A stretch of 64,000 nucleotides of DNA from contig CANKYO010000003.1 in the NCBI GenBank assembly GCA_947488175.1, forward strand, positions 248,001-312,000, read 5' to 3'. The DNA is from an uncultured Paracoccaceae bacterium (GTDB lineage Bacteria; Pseudomonadota; Alphaproteobacteria; Rhodobacterales; Rhodobacteraceae). Both the position numbers and the translations under genes were made by a program. The notes below the pieces were generated by a model. It made no database searches. It worked only from the letters and a program-made list of their open reading frames with translations, and was not told where the DNA came from. Positions 36,355 to 45,343 of this stretch are shown here, piece by piece. Position 1 is the first letter of the stretch. Every line of letters starts with the position of its first letter.

Positions 36355-36726
36355 TCAATCCTTTTTCCGGACCATTGCCAACCGCATCACCGCTGCCAGC
36401 ACTGCTTGCCCCAGGATCGGTGACCGCCCTGTTCCGATGAATGCATCGCTGTCGCGGCTGTCGTTTTCGCGCAATGTGCAGCGCCAGTGCCCGTCCTTGT
36501 CATTGGCACGCCCCCGGATATGGACCGCCCAGTTGGGAAAGGCATCATCGGCGATATGCATGGCGGCGTCTGTGGTGTTCAGCCGGTCCGCCGGGACCTT
36601 GGCCGGGTCGACTGTGTCGGGCAGCAGGAATGCCAGCGCATGGATGATCCCGTCGAAATCGGCGACGGTCAGGTCGGTTTGCCGTTCCAATTCGGCGATC
36701 AGGATGTCGATCTCTGGGTCTTTCAT
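36355..36726 (-). CDS. Small hypothetical protein with ABA-sandwich-like C-terminus
   Basis: 123 residues from the ATG at 36726 (MKDPEIDILIAELERQTDLT). A longer frame to 36789 would run over the hoxF upstream region. The C-terminal half, with WAVHIRGRAN, HWRCTLREND and ILGQAVLAAVMRLAMV, resembles the small ABA-sandwich domain of phage-type proteins that take a W-x-V strand and a final helix. I do not recognise a function. It lies between the pfkB and hox promoters on the minus strand. Confidence 0.55.
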   Translation of the reverse strand: MKDPEIDILIAELERQTDLTVADFDGIIHALAFLLPDTVDPAKVPADRLNTTDAAMHIADDAFPNWAVHIRGRANDKDGHWRCTLRENDSRDSDAFIGTGRSPILGQAVLAAVMRLAMVRKKD

Positions 36727-36794
36727 GCGATGTCCCGCCTTTTGCGTGGTTTCGGAATGTCGTGCCGATGATGCCCAAGTGCGCGGCAAATGTA

Positions 36795-36808
36795 TTGACC
36801 TGCATCAA
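36795..36808. promoter_or_regulatory. FNR/FnrL-type box upstream of the hydrogenase operon
   Basis: TTGACCTGCATCAA matches TTGAT-N4-ATCAA with one mismatch. It is centred about 66 bp upstream of the hoxF start. Oxygen-limited activation of hydrogenase expression is inferred. Confidence 0.6.
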
Positions 36809-36867
36809 TGTCGGGTTGCCGCCGTTTGGGTAGGTGTCATGCAACAACGCAGGGATGCGATAACGAT

Positions 36868-38706
36868 ATGGCACAGGGAAAAACGGCGGATCAGGATCAG
36901 GTTGCCCTGATATGTGAGCGCTATCAGAACGATCCGCACCGGATGCTGGATATCCTGCGCGATGTGCAGGATCAGTTCCGCTGGATTTCGCGTGAGACGA
37001 TGGCGACCGTGGCCGCGAAGACCGGGCTGACGCAGGTCGCTGTCGAAGGCGTTGCCAGTTTTTACGCGTTTTTGTCGTTGACGCCGAGCGGGCGTGTTAC
37101 GATCCGTTTGTGTGATGATATCGTGGATCGCTTTGCCGGTTTGCCTGCGGTTGTTGAGGCGTTTGAGACCGCGCTGGGCTTCGCCGTTGGCCAGACATCG
37201 GCGGATGGTGCGTTTTCGCTGGAATACACCCCCTGCATCGGCCTGTGCGATCAGGCCCCGGCGGCGATGATCAATGATGTGGTTGTGACCGGTCTGACAC
37301 CGGAGAAGGTGCGCGAGATGGTGGCTGCCTTGAAAGGCGGCAAGCGGCCCGAGGACCTGATTTCGCATCGGTTTGATGCATTGTCACCGTATGAGCGCGC
37401 CAAGAGGATGGTGAAGAACAACGTCAGACATGCGGGTGCGGTGCTGCTTGGGCCGGTGCCGGAGGATGCCGGGTTGATGAAAGCGCTGGCGCAGACGCCT
37501 GCCGGGATCATTGATCAGATCGCGGCGAGTGGCTTGCGGGGGTGCGGGGGTGCCGGTTTCACGACGGGTATGAAATGGCGGTTTGCGGCGCAGGCTGAGG
37601 CCGACCGCAAGTTCATCATTTGCAACGCTGATGAGGGTGAGCCGGGGACGTTCAAGGACCGTGTTCTGCTGACAGAACGCCCGCATTTGCTGATCGAGGG
37701 GATGACGATTGCGGCGCGGGCGGTTGGGGCGAATGAGGGTATTTTGTATCTGCGTGGCGAGTATGTGTATTTGCGCCCGCTGATCGAGGAGGTTCTGGCG
37801 GAACGGCGTGCGAAAGGTCTGTTGGGTAAGGCCATTGTGGGGGTTGAGGGGTTTGATTTTGACATCCGCCTGCAGATGGGCGCGGGTGCCTATATTTGCG
37901 GGGAAGAGGGTGCGCTGATCAGTTCCTGCGAGGGGTTACCGGGTGAGCCCAAGACGCGGCCGCCGTTTCCCGTGACTTGCGGCTATCTGGGATTTCCGAC
38001 CGTTGTGAACAATGTCGAGACCTTTTGCCATGCGGCGCGTATTCTGGATTGCGGTGCGCAGTGGTTTTTCGACATGGGGACGGAGGGCAGCCACGGCACC
38101 AAGCTGTTCAGCGTGTCGGGCGATTGCATCAACCCGGGGATCTACGAACTGCCCTATGGTCTGTCGGTGCGCGCGTTACTGGAGATGGCGGGGGGTGAGG
38201 ATGCCGCTGCCGTGCTGGTCGGTGGCCCGAGCGGGACGATGATTGCCCGTGATACGTTCGACCGGAAGCTGACCTTTGACGATCTGGCGACTGGCGGTGC
38301 GATTGTTGTTTTCTCTGCCGAGCGGAACATTCTGGAGATCGTCGAATATTACATGTCGTTCTTCGTGCATGAAAGCTGCGGCTATTGCACGCCGTGCCGG
38401 GTGGGCAATGTGTTTCTGCAAAAGGCGGTGGCGAAGTTTCGTCAGGGCCTCGCCAACCCTGCCGACATTGCCTACCTCAAGGACCTGTCGGCGACGATCA
38501 TCGAGACCAGCCGCTGTGGGCTGGGCATGACATCGCCCAATCCGATCCTGTCGACCTTGGAAAACTTTCCACTGGTCTATTCGGCGATGGTCAAGCCGCC
38601 CAAGGACCGTATCCGCGCGACCTTTGACATTCAGTCCGCCATCAGCGACGCGCGTGTTCTCGCGAAACGCCGCTCTTCGATCTATGACAAGGATTTCACC
38701 AAATGA
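36868..38706 (+). CDS. hoxF: NAD(P)-linked hydrogenase diaphorase subunit HoxF (NuoE-NuoF fusion)
   Basis: 612 residues from the ATG at 36868. The first 170 residues form a NuoE-like thioredoxin-fold [2Fe-2S] domain (VASFYAFLS, then TPCIGLCDQAPAA). The NuoF-like part has the FMN site RGCGGAGFTTGMKW, NAD-binding and ICNADEGEPGTFKDR, and the [4Fe-4S] site ESCGYCTPCRVGN. A HoxE/NuoE fusion is the Cupriavidus necator HoxF type (about 600 residues). It transfers electrons between NAD(P)+ and the iron-sulfur chain. It opens an operon of eleven genes running to hypF. Confidence 0.93.
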   Translation: MAQGKTADQDQVALICERYQNDPHRMLDILRDVQDQFRWISRETMATVAAKTGLTQVAVEGVASFYAFLSLTPSGRVTIRLCDDIVDRFAGLPAVVEAFETALGFAVGQTSADGAFSLEYTPCIGLCDQAPAAMINDVVVTGLTPEKVREMVAALKGGKRPEDLISHRFDALSPYERAKRMVKNNVRHAGAVLLGPVPEDAGLMKALAQTPAGIIDQIAASGLRGCGGAGFTTGMKWRFAAQAEADRKFIICNADEGEPGTFKDRVLLTERPHLLIEGMTIAARAVGANEGILYLRGEYVYLRPLIEEVLAERRAKGLLGKAIVGVEGFDFDIRLQMGAGAYICGEEGALISSCEGLPGEPKTRPPFPVTCGYLGFPTVVNNVETFCHAARILDCGAQWFFDMGTEGSHGTKLFSVSGDCINPGIYELPYGLSVRALLEMAGGEDAAAVLVGGPSGTMIARDTFDRKLTFDDLATGGAIVVFSAERNILEIVEYYMSFFVHESCGYCTPCRVGNVFLQKAVAKFRQGLANPADIAYLKDLSATIIETSRCGLGMTSPNPILSTLENFPLVYSAMVKPPKDRIRATFDIQSAISDARVLAKRRSSIYDKDFTK

Positions 38707-39416
38707 GCGGGTTCAGCTTTCAGATCGACGGCGTCGAGGTCACCGCCAAGAACGGTCAGACGATCATGGAGGCGGCGGATGAGGCGGGTATCTATATTCC
38801 GCGTCTCTGCGATCATGAGGGGCTGCGCCACCAGGGCGGTTGCCGGGTCTGTACGGTCAAAGCGGGGGGGCGTAGCGTGGCGGCCTGCACCCAGCCAGCT
38901 GCGCTTGATCTGGTGGTCGAGAACGAGACGCCCCACATCAACAAGCTGCGCCGCGATCTGGTGGGGATGCTGTTTAATGAGGGCAACCATCTGTGCCCCA
39001 TTTGCGAGGCCAGCGGGAATTGCGAATTGCAGGCGATGGCGTATCGGCTAGGGATGACGGAGCCGACCAAGTTTCCCTATCTGGAGCCGTGCCGCCCGGT
39101 CGATGCGTCGCACCCGGATATCGCGCTGGACAACAACCGCTGCATTTCCTGTGGGCGTTGTGTGCGGGCGTCGCAGGATGTCGATGGCAAGGGGATCTTT
39201 GGCTATGTCGGGCGCGGTATTCACCGCCATATCGCAGCGAATGGCCCGGATTTGCAGCATACGGATGCAGAGGTGACGGATTTTGCCATATCAGCCGAGG
39301 TGTGCCCGGTGGGTTGCATCATCCGCAAACGCGAAGGCTTCGCCCGGCCCATCGGCGAACGGGATTATGACGACCACCTGATCGGCTATGACATCGAGAA
39401 GAAGCGCGATGAGTGA
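38703..39416 (+). CDS. hoxU: Diaphorase subunit HoxU
   Basis: 237 residues, overlapping hoxF by 4 bp. The N-terminal [2Fe-2S] ferredoxin domain has PRLCDHEGLRHQGGCRVCTV, then HLCPICEASGNCELQ, the NuoG-type His-Cys3 cluster region. A two-[4Fe-4S] ferredoxin region follows with DNNRCISCGRCVRASQDVDG and a late EVCPVGCI. HoxU wires electrons from HoxYH to HoxF. Confidence 0.93.
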   Translation: MSGFSFQIDGVEVTAKNGQTIMEAADEAGIYIPRLCDHEGLRHQGGCRVCTVKAGGRSVAACTQPAALDLVVENETPHINKLRRDLVGMLFNEGNHLCPICEASGNCELQAMAYRLGMTEPTKFPYLEPCRPVDASHPDIALDNNRCISCGRCVRASQDVDGKGIFGYVGRGIHRHIAANGPDLQHTDAEVTDFAISAEVCPVGCIIRKREGFARPIGERDYDDHLIGYDIEKKRDE

Positions 39417-39978
39417 TCTGCCCAAAGCCCGTATTGCCACCGCATCGCTTGCCGGCTGTTTCGGTTGCCATATGGCGCTGTTGGACATTGATGAGCGGCT
39501 GATCGAGTTGATGAAGCTGGTGGAGTTTGACCGTTCGCCGCTGACGGATATCAAACGGTTTACCCGCCGCTGCGATATCGGGATTATTGAGGGCGGCTGC
39601 TGCAACGAGGAAAACGTGCATGTGCTGCAGGATTTCCGGCGCAACTGTGATATCCTTGTGGGCATCGGGCAATGCGCGATCATGGGCGGGCTGCCCGCGA
39701 TGCGTAATGCGATCATGCATTCGGACGAACCCCTGCGCGAGTGTCTGGAAGAGGCGTATATCAAGGGCCCGTTCACGCAGAACAAGACCCAGATCATTCC
39801 GAATGATCCGGCCCTGCCGCTGCTGCTGGACAAGGTTTACCCGTGTTCCGAGGTGGTCGAGATTGATTACCAGATCCCCGGCTGCGCACCCACGGGTGAC
39901 GTGATTTATGAGGCGCTGGCCGGGTTGCTGAGTGGCCGGTTTCAGGGGTTCGAACGCGCACATATCCGCTTTGACTAG
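39409..39978 (+). CDS. hoxY: [NiFe]-hydrogenase small subunit HoxY
   Basis: 189 residues from the ATG at 39409, overlapping hoxU by 8 bp. Cysteines for the proximal [4Fe-4S] cluster appear in SLAGCFGCHMALLD, GGCCNEEN, GIGQCAIMGG and the late QIPGCAPTGD. Its short length with a single cluster is typical of the bidirectional or NAD-linked HoxY, rather than membrane-bound small subunits, and there is no TAT signal. It is a cytoplasmic partner of HoxH. Confidence 0.93.
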   Translation: MSDLPKARIATASLAGCFGCHMALLDIDERLIELMKLVEFDRSPLTDIKRFTRRCDIGIIEGGCCNEENVHVLQDFRRNCDILVGIGQCAIMGGLPAMRNAIMHSDEPLRECLEEAYIKGPFTQNKTQIIPNDPALPLLLDKVYPCSEVVEIDYQIPGCAPTGDVIYEALAGLLSGRFQGFERAHIRFD

Positions 39979-39989
39979 GGGGCCGATGG

Positions 39990-41432
39990 ATGGCTGAACC
40001 ACGACTGATCGAAATCTCTCCTGTTACCCGGGTCGAAGGGCATGGCAAGGTGACGATCCACCTCGATAAGGATGGCATGGTCGATGAAGCCCGGTTGCAC
40101 ATCGTGGAGTTTCGCGGATTTGAGCGTTTCATTCATGGTCGTTTGCTGTGGGAGGTGCCGGTGATCGTGCAGCGACTGTGTGGCATCTGCCCGGTCAGTC
40201 ACCATCTGGCCGCCGCCAAGGCGATGGATGTGATTTGCGGGGTCGATGAGTTGCCGCCCACGGCCGAAAAGATGCGCCGCCTGATGCACTACGGGCAGGT
40301 GATGCAAAGCCACGTACTTCATTTCTTTCATCTGGCCGCCCCCGATCTGCTGTTCGGCTTTGATGCCCCGGCTGACCGGCGCAATATCTTTGAGGTGTTG
40401 CGCGAAAAGCCGGAGCTGGGCCGCCGCGCGATCATGATGCGCAAGTTCGGGCAGGACATTATCCAGGCGACGGCGGGCAAGAAGATCCACGGCACTGCCG
40501 CGATCCCTGGCGGGATCAATCGCAACCTGCCGATTGAGACGCGCGATGGATTTCTGAAAACCGTGGCAGAGATGCAGGACTGGGCGATGGATGCCCTGGC
40601 GCTTGCGCGGGATTATACGCTGGACCATGCCGAAATGGTGGGTGGCTTTGCCGCGTTCCCGTCGAAATACATGTCGCTGGTCCGCGAAGGTGATGGTGCG
40701 CTGGACCTATACCACGGCAATCTGCGGATGATTGATGCCGAGGGCGGCACGATTTTTGATCAGTTGCCCTATGACAGGTATCATGAGGTGCTGGTCGAGG
40801 ATGTGCGGTCATGGTCCTACATGAAATTCCCGTTCATCAAGGAGATCGGGCCGGATACGGGTTGGTACCGCGTTGGCCCGCTGGCCCGGATGAACACCGT
40901 CAGCCTGATTGATACCCCGCTGGCGAATGCCGCCCGCGATGAGCTGATGGCGGCGCATGGTACGGTGAAGGTTCATGCGGTTCTTGCCAACCACTGGGCG
41001 CGCATGATCGAAGTGCTGCATTGTGTGGAGAAGATTACCGAACTGCTGCATGACCCTGATCTGCAGGGGACCGACCTGAAGGCGACCGGTGAGAGGCGCG
41101 AGGAAGGGATTGGCGTGATCGAGGCGCCACGTGGTAACCTGATCCATCATTACAAGGTCGATGAGAATGATCAGGTGACCTATTGCAACCTGATCGTGTC
41201 GACGACGCATAACAATGAGGGCATGAACCGTGCGGTCAAGGATGTGGCGGTCAAGCATATCTCTGGCCAGCCGGAGATCACCGAAGGCATGCTGAACCAT
41301 GTGGAGGTGGCGATCCGCGCTTATGATCCGTGCCTGTCCTGCGCCACCCATGCGCTGGGGCAGATGCCGCTGGAGGTGGAGTTGCTGGATGCTGCGGGTC
41401 AGACGCTGGATAAGCGGGCGCGGGCGACATGA
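39990..41432 (+). CDS. hoxH: [NiFe]-hydrogenase large subunit HoxH
   Basis: 480 residues. The two CxxC pairs that bind the NiFe site are present: RLCGICPVSHHLAA at about residue 60 and DPCLSCATHALG near the C-terminus. The tail after the second motif (about 30 residues, starting QMPLEVELLDA) is the peptide removed by the protease on nickel insertion. N-terminal ISPVTRVEGHGKVTIHLD is the group-3-like signature. Conserved SIGNAL-type TAT sequences are absent, fitting a cytoplasmic group 3 enzyme. The catalytic centre appears intact. Confidence 0.95.
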   Translation: MAEPRLIEISPVTRVEGHGKVTIHLDKDGMVDEARLHIVEFRGFERFIHGRLLWEVPVIVQRLCGICPVSHHLAAAKAMDVICGVDELPPTAEKMRRLMHYGQVMQSHVLHFFHLAAPDLLFGFDAPADRRNIFEVLREKPELGRRAIMMRKFGQDIIQATAGKKIHGTAAIPGGINRNLPIETRDGFLKTVAEMQDWAMDALALARDYTLDHAEMVGGFAAFPSKYMSLVREGDGALDLYHGNLRMIDAEGGTIFDQLPYDRYHEVLVEDVRSWSYMKFPFIKEIGPDTGWYRVGPLARMNTVSLIDTPLANAARDELMAAHGTVKVHAVLANHWARMIEVLHCVEKITELLHDPDLQGTDLKATGERREEGIGVIEAPRGNLIHHYKVDENDQVTYCNLIVSTTHNNEGMNRAVKDVAVKHISGQPEITEGMLNHVEVAIRAYDPCLSCATHALGQMPLEVELLDAAGQTLDKRARAT

Positions 41433-41878
41433 TCCGGCTGATTGGATATGGCAACCCGGGGCGGGGGGATGACGGGTTGGGCCCGGCCTTTGCCGCGCGT
41501 ATGGGCGATGTGCCGGGGCTGGTGGTGACGACCGATTATCAGCTGACCGTCGATCATGCGCTTTGGATAGCTGATGCTGAGCGGGTTGTGTTTGTCGATG
41601 CGCTGATCCGGTCGGAGCGGCCGTTTGAATTCGCGCCGGTTGGGCCGTCTGACAGGCATGATGTGACTAGTCACAGCCTCAGCCCGGCCGCTGTTCTGGC
41701 CTTGTCGGGAACGTTGTTCGGGGCCACGCCGGAGGCGTTTGTGCTGGGGATCACGGGGTATGAGTTTGGTGAGGTGAAGGAAGGTTTGAGCGCGAGGGCT
41801 GAGGAAAACCTGCGTCTGGCGCTGGCGTTTTTTGACGATTGGCTGGTGCGGTCTGACGGGGGATTTGCCCATGCATGA
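41429..41878 (+). CDS. hoxW: Hydrogenase maturation protease HoxW
   Basis: 149 residues, overlapping hoxH by 4 bp. N-terminal MIRLIGYGNPGRGDDGLGPA is the HycI/HoxW-type protease signature with a nickel-sensing Asp. A later ERVVFVDALIRSERPFEF and the HSLSPAAVLAL block complete the fold. It cleaves the HoxH C-terminal extension once nickel is in place. Confidence 0.9.
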   Translation: MIRLIGYGNPGRGDDGLGPAFAARMGDVPGLVVTTDYQLTVDHALWIADAERVVFVDALIRSERPFEFAPVGPSDRHDVTSHSLSPAAVLALSGTLFGATPEAFVLGITGYEFGEVKEGLSARAEENLRLALAFFDDWLVRSDGGFAHA

Positions 41879-42212
41879 AATGTCCCTGTGCGAGAATATC
41901 CGCGATATCATTCAGGCGCAGGCCGCTGAGAGCGGGTTTGTTCGGGTGAACCGGGTCTGGCTGGAGGTTGGGCCTTTGTCCTGTGTTGAGCCGGAGGCGC
42001 TGCGCTTTGGCTTTGATGTCGTCATGCGTGGGTCGGTGGCCGAGGGTGCTGCGCTGGAGATTGCGACGCCGGCGGCGAAGGCGCAGTGTCTGGCGTGTGG
42101 GCAGGTGGCTGTCGTGCAGCATCGCTATGATCCGTGCCCCGATTGCGGCGCGGTGGAGATGCAGGTGACCGAGGGCGATGCGTTGAAGATCAGCAAATTG
42201 GAGGTCGTGTGA
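41871..42212 (+). CDS. hypA: Hydrogenase nickel chaperone HypA
   Basis: 113 residues from the ATG at 41871, overlapping hoxW by 8 bp. The nickel-binding N-terminus [10 protein letters not shown] and the zinc-site cysteines (CLACG and CPDCG) are intact. HypA passes nickel to the large subunit together with HypB. The stop overlaps the hypB start (TGATG). Confidence 0.93.
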   Translation: MHEMSLCENIRDIIQAQAAESGFVRVNRVWLEVGPLSCVEPEALRFGFDVVMRGSVAEGAALEIATPAAKAQCLACGQVAVVQHRYDPCPDCGAVEMQVTEGDALKISKLEVV

Positions 42213-42949
42213 TGTGCGGGACATGCGGATGTGGTGAAGGGCAGGTGCAGATCGACGGCAAGCACCACCATGGTGATGCGCGCGAGATCGTGCTGGAACG
42301 CGATATCATGGCCAAGAATGATGGCTATGCGACCGCCAATCGCCAGCGGTTTCGTGACGGTGGTATTCTGGCGCTGAACCTTGTTTCCAGTCCGGGGTCT
42401 GGCAAGACATTCCTGCTTGTGAAGACGATTGAGATGCTGGGCGATATGGCCTGTTCCGTGATCGAAGGCGATCAGCAGACATCGCATGATGCGGACCGTA
42501 TACGCGCGACGGGCGCGCCTGCGGTGCAGATCAATACCGGCAAGGGCTGCCATCTGGACGCGCATATGGTGGGGCATGCGGTGGATGATTTGGCGCCCAG
42601 GTCCGGGTCGATCCTGTTCATTGAGAATGTTGGCAATCTGGTCTGTCCAGCGGGTTTTGATCTGGGCGAGGCGCATAAGGTGGTTGTGCTGTCCGTAACC
42701 GAAGGCGAGGACAAACCGCTGAAATATCCTGACATGTTTGCGGCTGCCGATCTGGCGTTGATCAACAAGGCTGATCTGTTGCCGCATCTGGATGTGGATA
42801 TGGACCGGATTGTCGCCAATGCGCGCCGGATCAATCCAAAGCTGGATCTCATCCGGATTTCTGCACGAACGGGCGAAGGCATGCAAGATTGGCTCGACTG
42901 GATCCGCGCGGCGCAGTCGGCCATGCGCCCTGCCACGGCGGCGGAATAA
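42212..42949 (+). CDS. hypB: Hydrogenase nickel-insertion GTPase HypB
   Basis: 245 residues from the ATG at 42212. N-terminal MCGTCGCG is the CxxCGC nickel motif. A short His-containing segment (GKHHHGD) follows. The G domain has [27 protein letters not shown] and NKADLLP. It delivers nickel using GTP. The stop overlaps the hypC start by one base. Confidence 0.93.
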   Translation: MCGTCGCGEGQVQIDGKHHHGDAREIVLERDIMAKNDGYATANRQRFRDGGILALNLVSSPGSGKTFLLVKTIEMLGDMACSVIEGDQQTSHDADRIRATGAPAVQINTGKGCHLDAHMVGHAVDDLAPRSGSILFIENVGNLVCPAGFDLGEAHKVVVLSVTEGEDKPLKYPDMFAAADLALINKADLLPHLDVDMDRIVANARRINPKLDLIRISARTGEGMQDWLDWIRAAQSAMRPATAAE

Positions 42950-43200
42950 TGTGCCTCGCAATCCCTGCCCGCGTTTTGAGCATTGAGCCGGATGACATGG
43001 CTGTCGTCGCGGTTGAGAATGTGAAGAAGCGCATTTCGACCGCCTTGCTGGAGCAGGTGGCAGAGGGCGATTACGTGCTGGTGCATGTGGGCTATGCCCT
43101 GCATCTGCTGAGCGAGGAGGAGGCGGCGCATACGCTCGCGTTGATGGCCGAAGCGGGTGTTCTGCAGGAAGAACTGGCAGATATCAGAGGGGAGACCTGA
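42949..43200 (+). CDS. hypC: Hydrogenase maturation chaperone HypC
   Basis: 83 residues from the ATG at 42949, starting [12 protein letters not shown] with the essential Cys2 and the HypC fold. It carries the Fe(CN)2CO unit with HypD to the large subunit. The start of hypD overlaps its stop. Confidence 0.93.
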   Translation: MCLAIPARVLSIEPDDMAVVAVENVKKRISTALLEQVAEGDYVLVHVGYALHLLSEEEAAHTLALMAEAGVLQEELADIRGET

Positions 43201-44336
43201 TGCGCTATATCAGTGAATTCAGGGATCGGGCGCTGGCTGAGAAACTGGCCAAAGGCATCGCGCAGGAGGCTGATGCGGCGCGCGATTATCACTTCATGGA
43301 GTTTTGCGGCGGGCATACCCATGCGATTTTTCGTTATGGTGTGCAGGATCTGATGCCAGAGAATGTGCATTTTGTGCATGGCCCCGGTTGCCCGGTTTGC
43401 GTGCTTCCGGTGCGCCGGTTGGATGATGCGGTGGAATTGGCAGAGGCGCATGGCGTGATCCTGTGTACCTACGGCGACATGATGCGTGTGCCCGGCACCG
43501 GGCGGCGGTCGCTGATCCGGGCCAAGGCGGATGGGGCCGATATCCGTATGGTCTATTCCACGCTGGATGCCTTGAAGGTTGCGCGAGACAACCCGGACCG
43601 GCAGGTTGTGTTCTTTGCCATCGGGTTTGAGACGACGACACCGCCAACGGCGGTGGCGATCAAGATGGCAAAGGCGGAGGGGCTGACCAATTTTACGGTG
43701 TTTTGCAACCATGTCCTGACGCCGGCGGCGATTGGGCATATCCTCGATTCCCCGGATTTTGCGCCGGGTGGGCCTGCGCGGATCGACGGGTTTCTGGGGC
43801 CTTCCCATGTCAGCGCGGTGATTGGCTCGCGGCCTTATGAAGCGGCGGCGCAGAAATACCGGAAACCGGTGGTGATCGCAGGATTTGAGCCGCTGGATGT
43901 CATGCAATCGGTGCTGATGCTGATCCGTCAGGTAAATGAAGGCCGCGCGGAGGTGGAGAATGAGTATACCCGCGTGGTGACCCGTAATGGTAACCAAAAG
44001 GCGCAAGGGTTGGTGGCCGAGGTGCTGGAATTGCGCGACAGTTTCGAATGGCGGGGGCTGGGGGCTGTGCCGGATAGCGCGTTGCGGATCAGGGAGGCCT
44101 ATGCGGAGTTTGATGCCGAAAAACGCTTTGCCGTGTCGGACAAACAATCGCGCGAGGTGAAATCCTGCGAATGTCCCGCCGTCCTGCGCGGCGTCAAGAA
44201 ACCGACCGATTGCAAGCTGTTTGGCACGGTCTGCACACCGGACAATCCGATGGGGGCCTGCATGGTGTCGTCCGAAGGGGCCTGCGCCGCCTATTGGAGC
44301 TATGGCCGCCAGCGCCAACCGGAAACCGCCGCATGA
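43200..44336 (+). CDS. hypD: Hydrogenase maturation protein HypD
   Basis: 378 residues. Motifs are FMEFCGGHTHAIFRYG, HGPGCPVCVLPV, FAIGFETTTPPTA, and late cysteines in KSCECPAVLRG, FGTVCTPDNPMGACMVSSEG and CAAYW, including the [4Fe-4S] ligands. HypD assembles the Fe(CN)2CO ligand set with HypC. It overlaps hypE by 4 bp. Confidence 0.93.
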   Translation: MRYISEFRDRALAEKLAKGIAQEADAARDYHFMEFCGGHTHAIFRYGVQDLMPENVHFVHGPGCPVCVLPVRRLDDAVELAEAHGVILCTYGDMMRVPGTGRRSLIRAKADGADIRMVYSTLDALKVARDNPDRQVVFFAIGFETTTPPTAVAIKMAKAEGLTNFTVFCNHVLTPAAIGHILDSPDFAPGGPARIDGFLGPSHVSAVIGSRPYEAAAQKYRKPVVIAGFEPLDVMQSVLMLIRQVNEGRAEVENEYTRVVTRNGNQKAQGLVAEVLELRDSFEWRGLGAVPDSALRIREAYAEFDAEKRFAVSDKQSREVKSCECPAVLRGVKKPTDCKLFGTVCTPDNPMGACMVSSEGACAAYWSYGRQRQPETAA

Positions 44337-45343
44337 TCACCGGTACGGTCGACATGACCCATGGTGGCGGTGGGCGGGCCACGGCCGATCTGATCCGCGA
44401 TGTGTTTCAGCGGCACCTGACCAATCCGATCCTTGATCGCGGCGATGATGCGGGGCTGGTGAGTGTGCCGGGGCAGCGGCTGGTCATGTCCACCGATGGC
44501 CATGTGATTTCGCCCCTGTTCTTTCCCGGTGGCGATATTGGTGCGCTGTCGGTGCATGGCACGATCAATGATCTGGCGATGATGGGGGCGCGGCCGCTTT
44601 ATCTGACGGCCGGGTTCATTCTGGAGGAAGGGTTTCCGTTGGACGATCTGGACCGCATCGTCGGGTCCATGGCGGGTGCTGCAAATGCGGCGGGTGTGCA
44701 GGTGATCAGCGGTGACACCAAGGTGGTCGAGCGGGGCAAGGGTGACGGTGTGTTTATCACGACCACCGGGCTTGGCGTGGTGCCTGACGGTCTGGACCTG
44801 TCCGCGCGCCATGTCCGGGCCGGTCAGGCGGTGTTGGTGTCAGGCACGATGGGCGATCATGGGGTCGCTGTTTTGTCGAAACGGGAAAATCTGGAGTTTG
44901 AGACCGAGATATTGTCGGATTCGGCTGCGCTGCATGGGTTGGTGGCAGATATGGTGGCTGCCGTTCCCCGTATTGTGATGCTGCGCGATCCCACGCGCGG
45001 CGGGCTGGCTGCGACGCTGAATGAAATTGCGACGACGGCGGGCGTTGGGATGATACTGGATGAGGCGCAGATTCCTGTCGCACCCGATGTGGCGGCGGCA
45101 TGTGAATTGCTGGGCCTTGATCCTTTGAATACGGCCAATGAGGGCAAGCTGATCGCGATTTGTCCTGCTGGGGATGCTGAAGCGTTGTTGGCTACGATGC
45201 GTGCGCATCCTCTTGGGCGTGATGCGTCGATCATCGGTGAGGTGACGGAGGATCTGGCGCATCTGGTGCAGATGCGGACCGCGTTCGGTGGCACCCGCAT
45301 TGTGGATTGGCTGGCGGGCGAGCAATTGCCGCGCATCTGTTGA
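44333..45343 (+). CDS. hypE: Hydrogenase maturation protein HypE
   Basis: 336 residues from the ATG at 44333, inside the hypD stop. Motifs are HGGGGRATADLIRDVFQ, DRGDDAGLVS, VHGTINDLAMMGARPLYLTA and LRDPTRGGLAATLNEIA. The mature C-terminus ends LPRIC with the terminal Cys that becomes the thiocyanate carrier. It dehydrates the carbamoyl group handed over by HypF. Confidence 0.93.
   Translation: MITGTVDMTHGGGGRATADLIRDVFQRHLTNPILDRGDDAGLVSVPGQRLVMSTDGHVISPLFFPGGDIGALSVHGTINDLAMMGARPLYLTAGFILEEGFPLDDLDRIVGSMAGAANAAGVQVISGDTKVVERGKGDGVFITTTGLGVVPDGLDLSARHVRAGQAVLVSGTMGDHGVAVLSKRENLEFETEILSDSAALHGLVADMVAAVPRIVMLRDPTRGGLAATLNEIATTAGVGMILDEAQIPVAPDVAAACELLGLDPLNTANEGKLIAICPAGDAEALLATMRAHPLGRDASIIGEVTEDLAHLVQMRTAFGGTRIVDWLAGEQLPRIC

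Noticed and set aside
43092..44318. 408-codon minus-strand frame
   Set aside because: Antisense shadow of hypD; no domain.
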